64,000 bases of DNA from positions 2,851 through 66,850 of the forward strand of contig NZ_QLLY01000006.1 in assembly GCF_003259365.1 (NCBI RefSeq). The letters are read 5' to 3'. Position numbers and translations under genes: made by a program. Positions 1 through 8,536 of the stretch are shown one piece after another. The DNA comes from Streptomyces sp. PsTaAH-137 (GTDB lineage: Bacteria > Actinomycetota > Actinomycetes > Streptomycetales > Streptomycetaceae). The notes under the pieces were generated by a model. It was not told the origin of the DNA. It worked only from the letters and a program-made list of their open reading frames with translations, and searched no databases. The stretch's first letter is position 1; every line of letters starts with the position of its first letter.

Positions 1-310
1 GGCGCGGGGAACTGCGCGACCGGCCACGACGGTGGCGCGCGTGGGGTACGGCCTGGGGGCGCGGGGAACGGCGCGAGAAGCGGCCACCGGGCCGCACACG
101 AAGAACGACCTGGGGGCGCGGGGAACTGCGCGACTAGCCACGACGGTGGCGCGCGTGGCGAACTGCCTGGGGGCGCGGCGAATGGCGGGAGAGGCGGCCA
201 CCGGGCCGCACGCGAAGAACGACCCAGGGGCGCGGGGAACGGCGCGAGAAGTGGCCGCCGGGCCGCGCGCGAAGAACGACCTAGGGGCGCGGGGAACTGC
301 GCGTCGCGGG
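1..310. repeat. 57-bp tandem repeat array (about 5.5 units)
   Basis: The core GCGCGGGGAACTGCGCG or a close variant recurs with its GGCGCGGGG (GGCGCGGCG in the fourth unit) starting at 1, 58, 115, 172, 229 and 286, exactly 57 bp apart. Spacer sequence is mainly of two kinds: one reads like CCACGACGGTGGCGCGCGTG, the other like GAAGCGGCCACCGGGCCGCA. Because 57 is divisible by three, a repetitive frame stays open across the array, but it has no plausible start signal and I do not call it a gene. The same family appears at 7534, 35143 and 54891. The array probably continues left of the window. Confidence 0.9.
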
Positions 311-321
311 GCGCGATGTGA

Positions 322-1149
322 TCAGCCGCGACCGGAAGCGCGGGCGTAGCGGGCCGGGGGGATGCCCACCACTCGTTTGAAGTGGCGGGTCAGATGGGAC
401 TGGTCGTAGAAGCCGACGTCGGCCGCGACCTCCCCGGCGGGCCGCCCGGCAAGAAGGAGCCGCCGGGCACGATCGACCCGCCGGGCCATCAGGTACTGAT
501 GCGGAGCGATCCCGTACGCGGCGCTGAACGACCGCACCAGATGCGCCGGATGAGCACCGAGCACCCCCGCCGCCTCCTCCAGAACGACCCCGTCCACCAC
601 CCGCGCGTCGAGCAACTGCCGCAACCGGTCCGCCACCCGCCGATCGGGCGCGACCCGCACAGGACCACCGAAAGCCGGCCGCAGCCGCTCCCGCAACCGC
701 TCACCCACAAGAGCCAGCCGCGCCGCCGCCTCCAGCTCGTCCCCGGGACGGACCAGCGCGGTGTGCAGCTGCCCGATCCGGTGCCGCAGAAGTGGATCGA
801 CCAGGTCGGGGGAGTCCGCCGCGGCCCCGACCAGCGAGGTGTCGAGGGGGCCGTCGTCCGAGGCGTCCAAGTACAGGACGCGCTTGCGGAAGCCGTCCGG
901 CGTCGCGGCCGAACCGTTGTGCGGGACACCCGGCGGCAGCAGCGAGACGGTGCCGAGCGGGGTGCCGTGCTCGTGCCGGTCCAGGTCGTAGCGGACCGCG
1001 CCCTCATCGACGATCAGCAGCGTCCAGGTGTCATGGACGTGCATCGGGTAGGAGTGCCGCGTGAAATGGGCGTGGAAGACCTCCGTGACGCCCTTCACCT
1101 CGGGGCGCCACGCGGTGATCCGGTCCGGATCCGGTTCGCGTCCCGCCAT
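322..1149 (-). CDS. AraC family transcriptional regulator
   Basis: This is a 275-aa DNA-binding regulator. The N-terminal half is an AraC-type cupin with an HVHD motif near residue 37 and a later PPGVPHNG turn. The C-terminal ~100 residues carry the paired helix-turn-helix of AraC/XylS proteins, ending in the typical GFYDQSHLTRHFKRVVGIPP signature. I chose the ATG at 1149 (MAGREP); a TTG 15 nt upstream is also open but has no better ribosome site. It diverges from the DUF2000 gene with only 49 bp between the starts, an arrangement often seen for this pair, so it probably controls that gene. The inducer is unknown. Confidence 0.88.
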   Translation of the reverse strand: MAGREPDPDRITAWRPEVKGVTEVFHAHFTRHSYPMHVHDTWTLLIVDEGAVRYDLDRHEHGTPLGTVSLLPPGVPHNGSAATPDGFRKRVLYLDASDDGPLDTSLVGAAADSPDLVDPLLRHRIGQLHTALVRPGDELEAAARLALVGERLRERLRPAFGGPVRVAPDRRVADRLRQLLDARVVDGVVLEEAAGVLGAHPAHLVRSFSAAYGIAPHQYLMARRVDRARRLLLAGRPAGEVAADVGFYDQSHLTRHFKRVVGIPPARYARASGRG

Positions 1150-1198
1150 GCAAAGAACGTACAAGACGCGAATGCGCCCCGCGCGGGAGTCTCACGGC

Positions 1199-1639
1199 AT
1201 GAGCACCGACCACGACACCGCCGCCCCCGTCCGCTTCGACACCAAGATCGCCGTACTGCTCCGGGACGACCTGGAGACCTGGCAGCGGCTGAACGTGACC
1301 GCGTTCCTGGTGAGCGGCCTCGGCACCCAGCACCCCGAGGTGATCGGGGAGCCGTACGAGGACGCCGACGCCACCCCGTACCTGCCGATGCTGCGCCAGC
1401 CGGTCCTGGTCTTCGAGGGCGGCAAGGAGACGCTGAAGTCGGCGCACGCCAAGGCGCTGCAACGGGGCCTGCCGCGCGCCGTGTTCACCTCGGACCTGTT
1501 CACGACGGGCAACGACCGCGACAACCGCGCGGCCGTCCGGGCCGTGTCCACGGACGGCCTCGACCTGGTCGGTATCGCCGTGTACGGGCCGAAGAACGCG
1601 GTCGACAAGATCCTGAAGGGCGCCCGTATGCACCCGTGA
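1199..1639 (+). CDS. DUF2000 domain-containing protein
   Basis: This 146-aa protein is a single DUF2000 domain: it starts MSTDHDTAAPVRFDTKIAVL, has a GLGTQHPEVIGEPY segment, and ends near KILKGARMHP. No catalytic residues are established for the family. GGGAG lies 8 nt upstream of the ATG. It is divergent from the AraC-type gene, which is its likely regulator, and is followed by a hairpin at 1664. Function is unknown; the family assignment rests on overall pattern recognition. Confidence 0.85.
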   Translation: MSTDHDTAAPVRFDTKIAVLLRDDLETWQRLNVTAFLVSGLGTQHPEVIGEPYEDADATPYLPMLRQPVLVFEGGKETLKSAHAKALQRGLPRAVFTSDLFTTGNDRDNRAAVRAVSTDGLDLVGIAVYGPKNAVDKILKGARMHP

Positions 1640-1663
1640 GCAAGTGCGGCCCCGTACAAAGGC

Positions 1664-1696
1664 AGGAGCCCCGCTGCCGTGAGGCGCGGGGCTCCT
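1664..1696 (+). terminator. Stem-loop terminator after the DUF2000 gene
   Basis: AGGAGCCCCGC (1664-1674) pairs perfectly with GCGGGGCTCCT (1686-1696) around an 11-nt loop, 25 nt after the DUF2000 stop. There is no long U run, as is usual in Streptomyces. It sits between convergent genes and could act in both directions. Confidence 0.75.
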
Positions 1697-1724
1697 TGGG
1701 TACTGCTCTAGGTTCCGGATCAGA

Positions 1725-1748
1725 TCACGCCGGCACCTGCCGGTGTGA
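1725..1748 (-). terminator. Hairpin downstream of the cold-shock gene
   Basis: TCACGCCGGCA (1725-1735) and TGCCGGTGTGA (1738-1748) form an 11-bp stem with one mismatch and a CC loop, 18 nt beyond the cold-shock stop codon on the minus strand. It is likely that gene's terminator. Confidence 0.5.
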
Positions 1749-1766
1749 CCTCAGTGATCGGAAAGG

Positions 1767-1970
1767 TCACATGGGGGTGACGTTCTCCGCCTGCGGGCCC
1801 TTCGGACCCTGCGTGACGTCGAAGCTGACGGCCTGGTTCTCCTCGAGGGAGCGGAAGCCGTTCGCGTTGATCGCCGAGTAGTGGACGAAGACGTCCGGGC
1901 CGCCGCCCTCCTGGGCGATGAAGCCGAAGCCCTTTTCAGCGTTGAACCACTTCACGGTTCCGGTAGCCAT
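1767..1970 (-). CDS. Cold-shock protein (CspA family)
   Basis: This 67-aa protein is one cold-shock domain, a five-stranded OB fold that binds single-stranded nucleic acid and acts as an RNA chaperone or antiterminator. RNP1 is visible as KGFGFIAQ and RNP2 as VFVHYSAI, preceded by the conserved [16 protein letters not shown] sits 5 nt before the ATG, which decides the start; the frame is open further upstream but lacks family similarity. The divergent gap to mqnA is 292 bp and contains a perfect dyad at 2159-2188. Long leaders are common for such genes, but none was delimited here. Confidence 0.96.
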   Translation of the reverse strand: MATGTVKWFNAEKGFGFIAQEGGGPDVFVHYSAINANGFRSLEENQAVSFDVTQGPKGPQAENVTPM

Positions 1971-2158
1971 AAGCCCTCCTATGGGCCAAAGGGTTGCCCT
2001 GCTCCAGAACCTGCAAATGCGCTTGCGAACAACTGCAAAAGTCTGAAAACGACGAGAGCCCGCGGTCACATGCTCCGCAGGCTCTGTACTGCAAGGGAAA
2101 CCAAACTGCAACTTGCGGCGAGCCTAGCACGCAGGCAGCCGAACGCAATAGAGGGCAA

Positions 2159-2188
2159 GATCACGTCACCCACAGGTTTGACGTGATC
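2159..2188. promoter_or_regulatory. Perfect 10-bp inverted repeat between csp and mqnA
   Basis: GATCACGTCA (2159-2168) and TGACGTGATC (2179-2188) are exact reverse complements around a 10-nt spacer, so the half-site centres lie 20 nt (about two helical turns) apart. There is no following T run and the gap is divergent, which favours an operator over a terminator. It lies 75 nt before the mqnA start and 189 nt before the cold-shock start. No regulator is assigned. Confidence 0.55.
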
Positions 2189-2253
2189 CCGATTCGGGTT
2201 GACAGAAGCCACCCGAGGGGCCCGAGGCCCGCACCGTATCTCATGGGGTCTAG

Positions 2254-3135
<882 letters not shown>

Positions 3136-3147
3136 GAGAACGGGACA

Positions 3148-3191
3148 TTCGCCGGAATTCAACGATGAGCCCCACGTGGAATTCCGGTGAA
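3148..3191. repeat. 13-bp inverted repeat between mqnA and the kinase gene
   Basis: TTCGCCGGAATTC (3148-3160) and GAATTCCGGTGAA (3179-3191) pair with a single mismatch across an 18-nt loop. It begins 13 nt after the mqnA stop and ends 124 nt before the kinase start. It may terminate mqnA or serve as an operator. Confidence 0.5.
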
Positions 3192-3315
3192 CACCGTCCT
3201 ATTTCTCTGGGGCCGATGTGAAATCGGGCTAAGCCGAACGCCGTATGAGCCGTGCGGTGAAGGGCCTACGCTGCTGGGGAGCGTGCCGTCTCAGGACCCG
3301 GGGGAGGTTCTTCGC

Positions 3316-4977
3316 ATGCAGCCCCTACAGGCCGACGAGCCGACGACGGTCGGTCCCTACCGCCTCCTGGGCCGGCTCGGGGCCGGCGGGATGGGCCGGG
3401 TGTACCTGGGCCGCAGCGCGGGCGGCCGGACCGTCGCCGTCAAGATCGTCCACCCGCACTTCGCGCTCGACGACGAGTTCCGGGCACGGTTCCGGCGCGA
3501 GGTGGCCGCGGCCCGGCGGGTCGGCGGCGCCTGGACCGCGGCGGTGCTCGACGCCGACCCCGAGGCGCCCGTGCCGTGGGTGGCCACCGGATACGTCGCC
3601 GGGCCCGCTCTCGCGCAGGCGGCCGGTCCCGGCCGGGCGCTGCCCGAGCACTCCGTACGGGTCCTGGGCGCCGGGCTCGCCGAGGCGCTGGCGGCCGTGC
3701 ACGGCCTGGGCCTCGTCCACCGCGACGTGAAGCCCGGCAACGTCCTCCTCACCGTCGACGGCCCGCGCCTCATCGACTTCGGCATAGCGCGGGCCACCGA
3801 CGGCACCGCCTCCCTCACCTCCACCGGCGTCTCCATCGGCTCGCCCGGCTACATGGCGCCCGAGCAGATCCTCGGCAAGGGCGTCACCGGCGCCTCCGAC
3901 GTCTTCTCGCTGGGCGCGGTCCTGGTGTACGCGGCGACGGGGGAGTCCCCCTTCCCCGGCGACTCCTCGGCCGCGCTGCTCTACAAGGTCGTCCACGAGG
4001 AGCCCGAACTGGGCGCGCTGAGAGGTGAGTTGCGGGACGTCGTCGCCGGGTGCCTGGCGAAGTCGGCCGCCGACCGGCCCGGACCCGACGAGGTGGCCCG
4101 CCGCCTGGCGCCCGAGGGCGCGGCGGCACTGGTCGCGGCGGGCTGGCTGCCGGGGGCGCTGGTCGAGCAGGTGATGCGGGGGGCCGCGCGGCTCCTCGAC
4201 ATGGAGGGCGCGGACCCGGCCACGGGGCCGGTCGGCTTCAGCAGCCCGGCCGTCACCGGTGGCGCGCCGGGCGTCTTCGGGCCGCCCGACCCGTCGTACG
4301 CGGCCGTGCCGCTGCCGCGCGGCGAGGCCACGGTGGGGGACGCGGCCAAGGGCGGGCCGGCGGACGCCAGGCCCGGGCGGCTGTCGATGTCCGTGTCGGC
4401 GACCTCGACCCCGGCGACGGCGAACGGGCGTGGCCGCAAGGTCAGTTGCTCGGTCGCGCTGGCCGTCGCGGGAGCCCTGGCCGCGGTCACGGTGGGCGGG
4501 ATCCTGGTCGTGAACATGCTGCCGGGCTCCAGGAACGACGCGTCGGGCGGTGCGGCGGACGGCGCCCACCCCACGGCCTCGGCCCAGCCCTCGGTCTCCG
4601 CCTCGGCATCGTCGCCGCAGCCCTCCGGCACCGTCCCCTCCTTCTACCTCGGCACCTGGGAGGGGAAGGCCACGGTGCTGGGCATCCAGGCCGACACCTA
4701 CCGCGTGGAGCTGAAGCAGACGCGCGTCGGCGGCCGGCTCGGCACCGTCACCTCGACCGACCTGACGGGCAACCGCTGCGTCGACGAACTGACCCTGAGA
4801 TCCGCCACCGCGACCGAGGTCGTGGCCAGCGGCAAGAAGATCTCCGGCGACGCCTTCAAGTGCGCCGACGGCTCCAGCACCGTGCACCTCTCCCGCGACG
4901 GCGCGGGCCTGCGCTACACCTCCGAGTACCCGAAGGCGGGCAACCCGACGGCGGACCTGAAGCGAGTGGGCCGGTGA
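3316..4977 (+). CDS. Membrane-anchored Ser/Thr protein kinase
   Basis: This is a 553-aa eukaryotic-like kinase. Residues 15 to about 275 form the catalytic domain: glycine loop GAGGMGRV (22-29), catalytic Lys43, HRDVKPGN (135-142), DFG (154-156) and GSPGYMAPEQ. A linker follows, then one membrane helix at about 378-400, a Ser/Pro-rich stretch, and an external C-terminal domain of about 110 residues with two cysteines. PASTA repeats are absent, so the outside domain may sense something other than muropeptides. The ATG at 3316 is chosen because GGGGGAGG lies upstream. It overlaps the prepilin peptidase by 4 nt. Substrates are unknown. Confidence 0.9.
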   Translation: MQPLQADEPTTVGPYRLLGRLGAGGMGRVYLGRSAGGRTVAVKIVHPHFALDDEFRARFRREVAAARRVGGAWTAAVLDADPEAPVPWVATGYVAGPALAQAAGPGRALPEHSVRVLGAGLAEALAAVHGLGLVHRDVKPGNVLLTVDGPRLIDFGIARATDGTASLTSTGVSIGSPGYMAPEQILGKGVTGASDVFSLGAVLVYAATGESPFPGDSSAALLYKVVHEEPELGALRGELRDVVAGCLAKSAADRPGPDEVARRLAPEGAAALVAAGWLPGALVEQVMRGAARLLDMEGADPATGPVGFSSPAVTGGAPGVFGPPDPSYAAVPLPRGEATVGDAAKGGPADARPGRLSMSVSATSTPATANGRGRKVSCSVALAVAGALAAVTVGGILVVNMLPGSRNDASGGAADGAHPTASAQPSVSASASSPQPSGTVPSFYLGTWEGKATVLGIQADTYRVELKQTRVGGRLGTVTSTDLTGNRCVDELTLRSATATEVVASGKKISGDAFKCADGSSTVHLSRDGAGLRYTSEYPKAGNPTADLKRVGR

Positions 4978-5651
4978 CCGACCCGCTGGTCCTCGTCGCC
5001 ACCCTGTGGGGCGCCGTCACCGGGCTGCTCCTGCCGCGCGCCGCGTACCGCCTCTCCGTCGAGCCGGACGAACCCTGGCGCCCGGCCCGCGGCTGGCTCG
5101 GCGTCCGGCCCGGTCCGCCCGCCGCGCTCCTGGCCGCCGTCACCGCCGTCGCCTGCGCGCTGCTCGCCGCCGCCACGGACACCCGCCCCGAGCTGGCCGT
5201 CTGGCTGCTGCTCGCGCCGCCCGCCGTGCTCCTCGCCACCGTCGACCTGGCCGTGCACCGGCTGCCCGACGTGCTGACCCTGCCGCTCGCGGGCGCGGCC
5301 CTGCTCGCGCTCGGCGCCGCCGCGCTGCTGCCGGAGCCCGGCGGGTCGTGGCGCGGGGCGGTGCTGGGGGCGCTCGGCCTGGGCGCCTGGTACCTGCTGC
5401 TGCACCTGATCAACTCCCGGGGCATGGGCTTCGGCGACGTGAAACTGGCCGTCGGCCTCGGGGCGGCGCTCGGCTGGTACGGGCTCGGGGTGCTGTTCAT
5501 CGGCGCGTTCGCGGGCGTGCTGCTCAACGGCCTGTACGCGCTCGCCCTCGTCGCCGCCCGGCGGGCGGACCGCAAGACGCTGATCCCGTTCGGCCCGTTC
5601 ATGATCCTCGGGGCGTTCGCGGGGGTTCTGCTGGGCGCTCTGGCGGCCTGA
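4974..5651 (+). CDS. A24 family prepilin peptidase (no methylase domain)
   Basis: This 225-aa integral membrane aspartic protease cleaves leaders of type IV pilin-like proteins. The two family aspartates are visible: Asp91 in TVDLAVHRLPD and Asp155 in GFGDVKL. About six to seven hydrophobic segments are present. The N-terminal cysteine-rich methylase domain of PilD is missing, as in short actinobacterial forms. The GTG start overlaps the kinase stop (GTGA), so translation is probably coupled. No pilin or secretion ATPase gene is seen in the window, so its substrate must be encoded elsewhere. Confidence 0.88.
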   Translation: MTDPLVLVATLWGAVTGLLLPRAAYRLSVEPDEPWRPARGWLGVRPGPPAALLAAVTAVACALLAAATDTRPELAVWLLLAPPAVLLATVDLAVHRLPDVLTLPLAGAALLALGAAALLPEPGGSWRGAVLGALGLGAWYLLLHLINSRGMGFGDVKLAVGLGAALGWYGLGVLFIGAFAGVLLNGLYALALVAARRADRKTLIPFGPFMILGAFAGVLLGALAA

Positions 5652-5697
5652 CGTACGCTGAGAATTCAGCTCTACTCCTCTGAAAGGGGCCCGCACG

Positions 5698-6897
5698 GTG
5701 ACCGAGAAGGCCGCACTGCAGTCCGTCCTCGACCGTGCCGCCGCCGGCGGGCGCATCACCCCGGAAGAGGCCGTCGCCCTGTACCGCGACGCCCCGCTGC
5801 ACGCCCTGGGCGCCGCCGCCGACGCGATCCGCCGCCGCAAGTACGCGGGCATCGAGCACATCGCCACGTACATCATCGAGCGGAACATCAACTACACGAA
5901 CGTGTGCGTCACGGCGTGCAAGTTCTGCGCCTTCTACGCGGCCCCGAAGGACACCAAGAAGGGCTGGACCCGCGACCTCGACGACATCCTGCGCCGCTGC
6001 GCGGAGACGATCGAGCTGGGCGGCACCCAGATCATGTTCCAGGGCGGCCACCACCCGGACTACGGCGTGGAGTACTACGAGGAGCACTTCTCCGCGATCA
6101 AGAAGGCGTACCCCGAGCTGGTCATCCACAGCCTGGGCGCCTCCGAGGTCGAGCACATGGCCCGCATCTCCAAGGTGTCGGTCGAGGAAGCGATCCAGCG
6201 GATCCACACCGCGGGGCTCGACTCCTTCGCCGGGGCCGGCGCCGAGCTGCTCCCGGAGCGCCCGCGCAAGGCCATCGCCCCGCTGAAGGAGTCCGGCGAG
6301 CGCTGGCTGGAGATCATGGAGACCGCCCACAACCTGGGCGTCGAGTCGACCTCCACCATGCTGATGGGCACCGGCGAGACCAACGCCGAGCGCATCGAGC
6401 ACCTCCGCATGATCCGCGACGTGCAGGACCGGACGGGCGGCTTCCGCGCCTTCATCCCGTACACGTACCAGCCCGAGAACAACCACCTCAAGGGCCGCAC
6501 GCAGGCCACGCTCTTCGAGTACCTGCGCATGATCGCGATCGCCCGGATCTTCCTGGACAACGTCCAGCACATCCAGGGCTCCTGGCTGACCACCGGCAAG
6601 GAGGTCGGCCAGCTCTCCCTGCACTACGGCGCCGACGACCTCGGCTCGATCATGCTGGAGGAGAACGTCGTCTCCTCGGCCGGTGCCAAGCACCGCTCGA
6701 ACCGCATGGAGATCATCGACCTGATCCGCAAGGCGGGCCGCGTCCCGGCGCAGCGCGCCACCACGTACGAGCACCTCGTCGTGCACGACGACCCGGCGAA
6801 CGACCCCGTCGACGACCGGGCCTCCTCGCACATCTCGTCCATCGCGATCGAGGGCGGCACGGCGCACCCCGAGCTCAAGCTCGTCTCCACCAACTAG
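5698..6897 (+). CDS. mqnC: Cyclic dehypoxanthinyl futalosine synthase MqnC
   Basis: MqnC is a radical SAM enzyme that cyclises dehypoxanthine futalosine to the spiro compound preceding the dihydroxynaphthoate head group of menaquinone. The CxxxCxxC cluster motif is Cys70, Cys74 and Cys77 in NVCVTACKFCAFYA. At 399 aa it has the usual length. I call MqnC rather than the related MqnE because of close agreement with remembered Streptomyces MqnC sequence (NYTNVCVTACKFCAF, GGHHPDYGVEYYEE). The GTG start follows GAAAGGGG. Its TAG stop shares a base with the GTG of the next gene, implying coupling. Confidence 0.95.
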   Translation: MTEKAALQSVLDRAAAGGRITPEEAVALYRDAPLHALGAAADAIRRRKYAGIEHIATYIIERNINYTNVCVTACKFCAFYAAPKDTKKGWTRDLDDILRRCAETIELGGTQIMFQGGHHPDYGVEYYEEHFSAIKKAYPELVIHSLGASEVEHMARISKVSVEEAIQRIHTAGLDSFAGAGAELLPERPRKAIAPLKESGERWLEIMETAHNLGVESTSTMLMGTGETNAERIEHLRMIRDVQDRTGGFRAFIPYTYQPENNHLKGRTQATLFEYLRMIAIARIFLDNVQHIQGSWLTTGKEVGQLSLHYGADDLGSIMLEENVVSSAGAKHRSNRMEIIDLIRKAGRVPAQRATTYEHLVVHDDPANDPVDDRASSHISSIAIEGGTAHPELKLVSTN

Positions 6898-7490
6898 TGC
6901 TGACCCTGCACACCGTCGACGACGGGTCGTCCGTCGTCGTCGAGGGCGACCGGATCGCCGCCGTCGGGTCGTACGAGGACGTGGCCGCCGCGTATCCGGG
7001 GGCCCGGGTGCGGCGGTGGCCCGGGATCCTCACTCCCGGGCTCCTGAATCCGTACGGCCCGGAGATCCTGGAGCACACGTACCACCCCGATCCGCGCGAG
7101 GCCGACACGTACGGCACCGTGCCGATCGGCGGGGCTCGGGCGCGGGAGATCTTCCGCGCCGATCCTTCGCTTCTCGGGGCCAGTGCGCGGCGGGGGGTGC
7201 AGCGGTTGTTCGCGCACGGGACGGTTGCCGTCGCCGGTGAGCTGCGCTCCAAGGCCGTCCTCGAGGTGGCCCGGCGCTCGGGACTCGCCTTCGCGGCCCG
7301 CCCCGACCGCCTCCCCGGTCCCGTCTCCCTCTCCCCGAAGCCGCTCGTCCTCCTCCCGGCCCTCACACCGGGCGCCCCCGCCCGCTTCGCCGTCTTCAAC
7401 GTCCCGACCCGCCCCGACCTGGTCACCCACGGCGCGTCCACCTGCGTGGCAACGGTGATCGAGGGCCGCCTGGTCTTCCGGGCCCGCTGA
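6897..7490 (+). CDS. Imidazolonepropionase-like (amidohydrolase N-terminal-like) protein
   Basis: This 197-aa protein resembles the composite N-terminal part of metal-dependent amidohydrolases (VVVEGDRIAAVGSYEDVAA, then ILTPGLLNPYGPEILEHTYH). In working enzymes the PGL/V strand leads into an HxH metal site. Here that position reads NPY, and the protein is less than half the usual length, so it is probably not a conventional hydrolase. The GTG start overlaps the mqnC stop by one base (TAGTG), tying its synthesis to mqnC and suggesting a role near futalosine metabolism. Function is unproven. Confidence 0.75.
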   Translation: MLTLHTVDDGSSVVVEGDRIAAVGSYEDVAAAYPGARVRRWPGILTPGLLNPYGPEILEHTYHPDPREADTYGTVPIGGARAREIFRADPSLLGASARRGVQRLFAHGTVAVAGELRSKAVLEVARRSGLAFAARPDRLPGPVSLSPKPLVLLPALTPGAPARFAVFNVPTRPDLVTHGASTCVATVIEGRLVFRAR

Positions 7491-7533
7491 AGCCGGCGGC
7501 CGGTCGTTCGTCCGCGGCCCGGTGGCCGCTTCT

Positions 7534-7652
7534 CGCGCAGTTCCCCGCGCCCCTGGGCGAGCGGAGCTCGTTTCAGGGGCGCGGGGAACTGCGCGACCAG
7601 CCACGACGGTGGCGCGCGTGAAGAACTGCCCAGGGGCGCGGGGAACCGCGCG
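7534..7652. repeat. Repeat-family island: inverted pair plus a third copy
   Basis: A 22-bp copy of the family runs in reverse at 7534-7555 and forward at 7574-7595. The two are exact reverse complements around an 18-nt loop that itself contains GAGC/GCTC. A further forward copy at 7631-7652 is 57 bp from the previous one, the same spacing as at 1-310. The island lies between the mqnC-coupled gene and menG. The stem could terminate upstream transcription. Confidence 0.85.
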
Positions 7653-7704
7653 GCCGGCCCCACCTACGCGCGGCCGACGGCGTACCCCCTGACACAATGG
7701 CCGG

Positions 7705-8409
7705 GTGACCCGTGCATCCCTGGACAAGCAGCCCCGCGAAGTCGCCTCGATGTTCGACGACGTGGCGGAGAAGTACGACCTCACGAACGACGTGCTGTCC
7801 CTGGGACAGGCACGGCTGTGGCGGAAGGAGGTCGCGAAGGCGGTGGACGCCCGCCCTGCGCAGAAGGTCCTCGACCTGGCCGCCGGCACGGCGACGTCCT
7901 CCCAGCCCTTCGTCCAGGCCGGCGCCTACGTCGTCCCCTGCGACTTCTCGCTCGGCATGCTCCGGGTCGGCAAGCAGCGCCACCCCTGGATGCCGTTCAC
8001 GGCCGGGGACGGCACGAAACTGCCGTTCAAGGACGACACGTTCGACGCCGTCACCATCTCCTTCGGCCTGCGCAACATCCAGGACACGGACCAGGCGCTG
8101 CGCGAGCTGTACCGGGTCACGAAGCCCGGCGGCCGCGTCGTGATCTGCGAGTTCAGCCACCCCACGGCGGCCCCGTTCCGCACGGTCTACACCGAGTACC
8201 TGATGCGCGCCCTGCCGCCCGTCGCTCGCGCCGTCTCCTCGAACCCGGACGCGTACGTGTACCTGGCGGAGTCCATCCGCGCCTGGCCGACCCAGCCGGA
8301 GCTGGCCGTCCGCCTCCAGGGCGCCGGCTGGCAGAAGGTCGCCTGGCGCAACCTCACGGGCGGCATCGTCGCCCTGCACCGCGGCACCAAGCAGACATTG
8401 GATCTGTAA
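7705..8409 (+). CDS. menG: Demethylmenaquinone methyltransferase
   Basis: This 234-aa SAM-dependent C-methyltransferase of the UbiE/MenG family makes the last methylation of menaquinone, converting demethylmenaquinone to menaquinone. The class I SAM site is visible as [12 protein letters not shown], followed by [20 protein letters not shown] and the family motif [19 protein letters not shown] forms the next strand. The GTG start has no clear ribosome site, but CACAAT sits 6 nt before it, so a leaderless transcript is possible. It stands apart from mqnC by a repeat island. Confidence 0.95.
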   Translation: MTRASLDKQPREVASMFDDVAEKYDLTNDVLSLGQARLWRKEVAKAVDARPAQKVLDLAAGTATSSQPFVQAGAYVVPCDFSLGMLRVGKQRHPWMPFTAGDGTKLPFKDDTFDAVTISFGLRNIQDTDQALRELYRVTKPGGRVVICEFSHPTAAPFRTVYTEYLMRALPPVARAVSSNPDAYVYLAESIRAWPTQPELAVRLQGAGWQKVAWRNLTGGIVALHRGTKQTLDL

Positions 8410-8536
8410 CGGTTCAACCTCACTGATTTCGCAGGGCGTTGAAGGGAACCGGCGCGGCGGGAAGATATGTCCGTTGAATGCGTGGTGACGCCTCGTGACG
8501 GGGCGGCACCTGTGCGTCCACGGATCGGAGCGCCCC

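Noticed and set aside
1..310. CRISPR array
   Set aside because: The period is constant, but the spacers are related to each other and the units are GC-rich repeats seen elsewhere in mixed orientation; no cas genes are present.
32..349. Open frame of 105 codons across the first repeat array
   Set aside because: The repeated Gly-Ala-Arg-Gly-Thr peptide follows from the 57-bp period being a multiple of three. No ribosome site or protein-like composition supports a gene.
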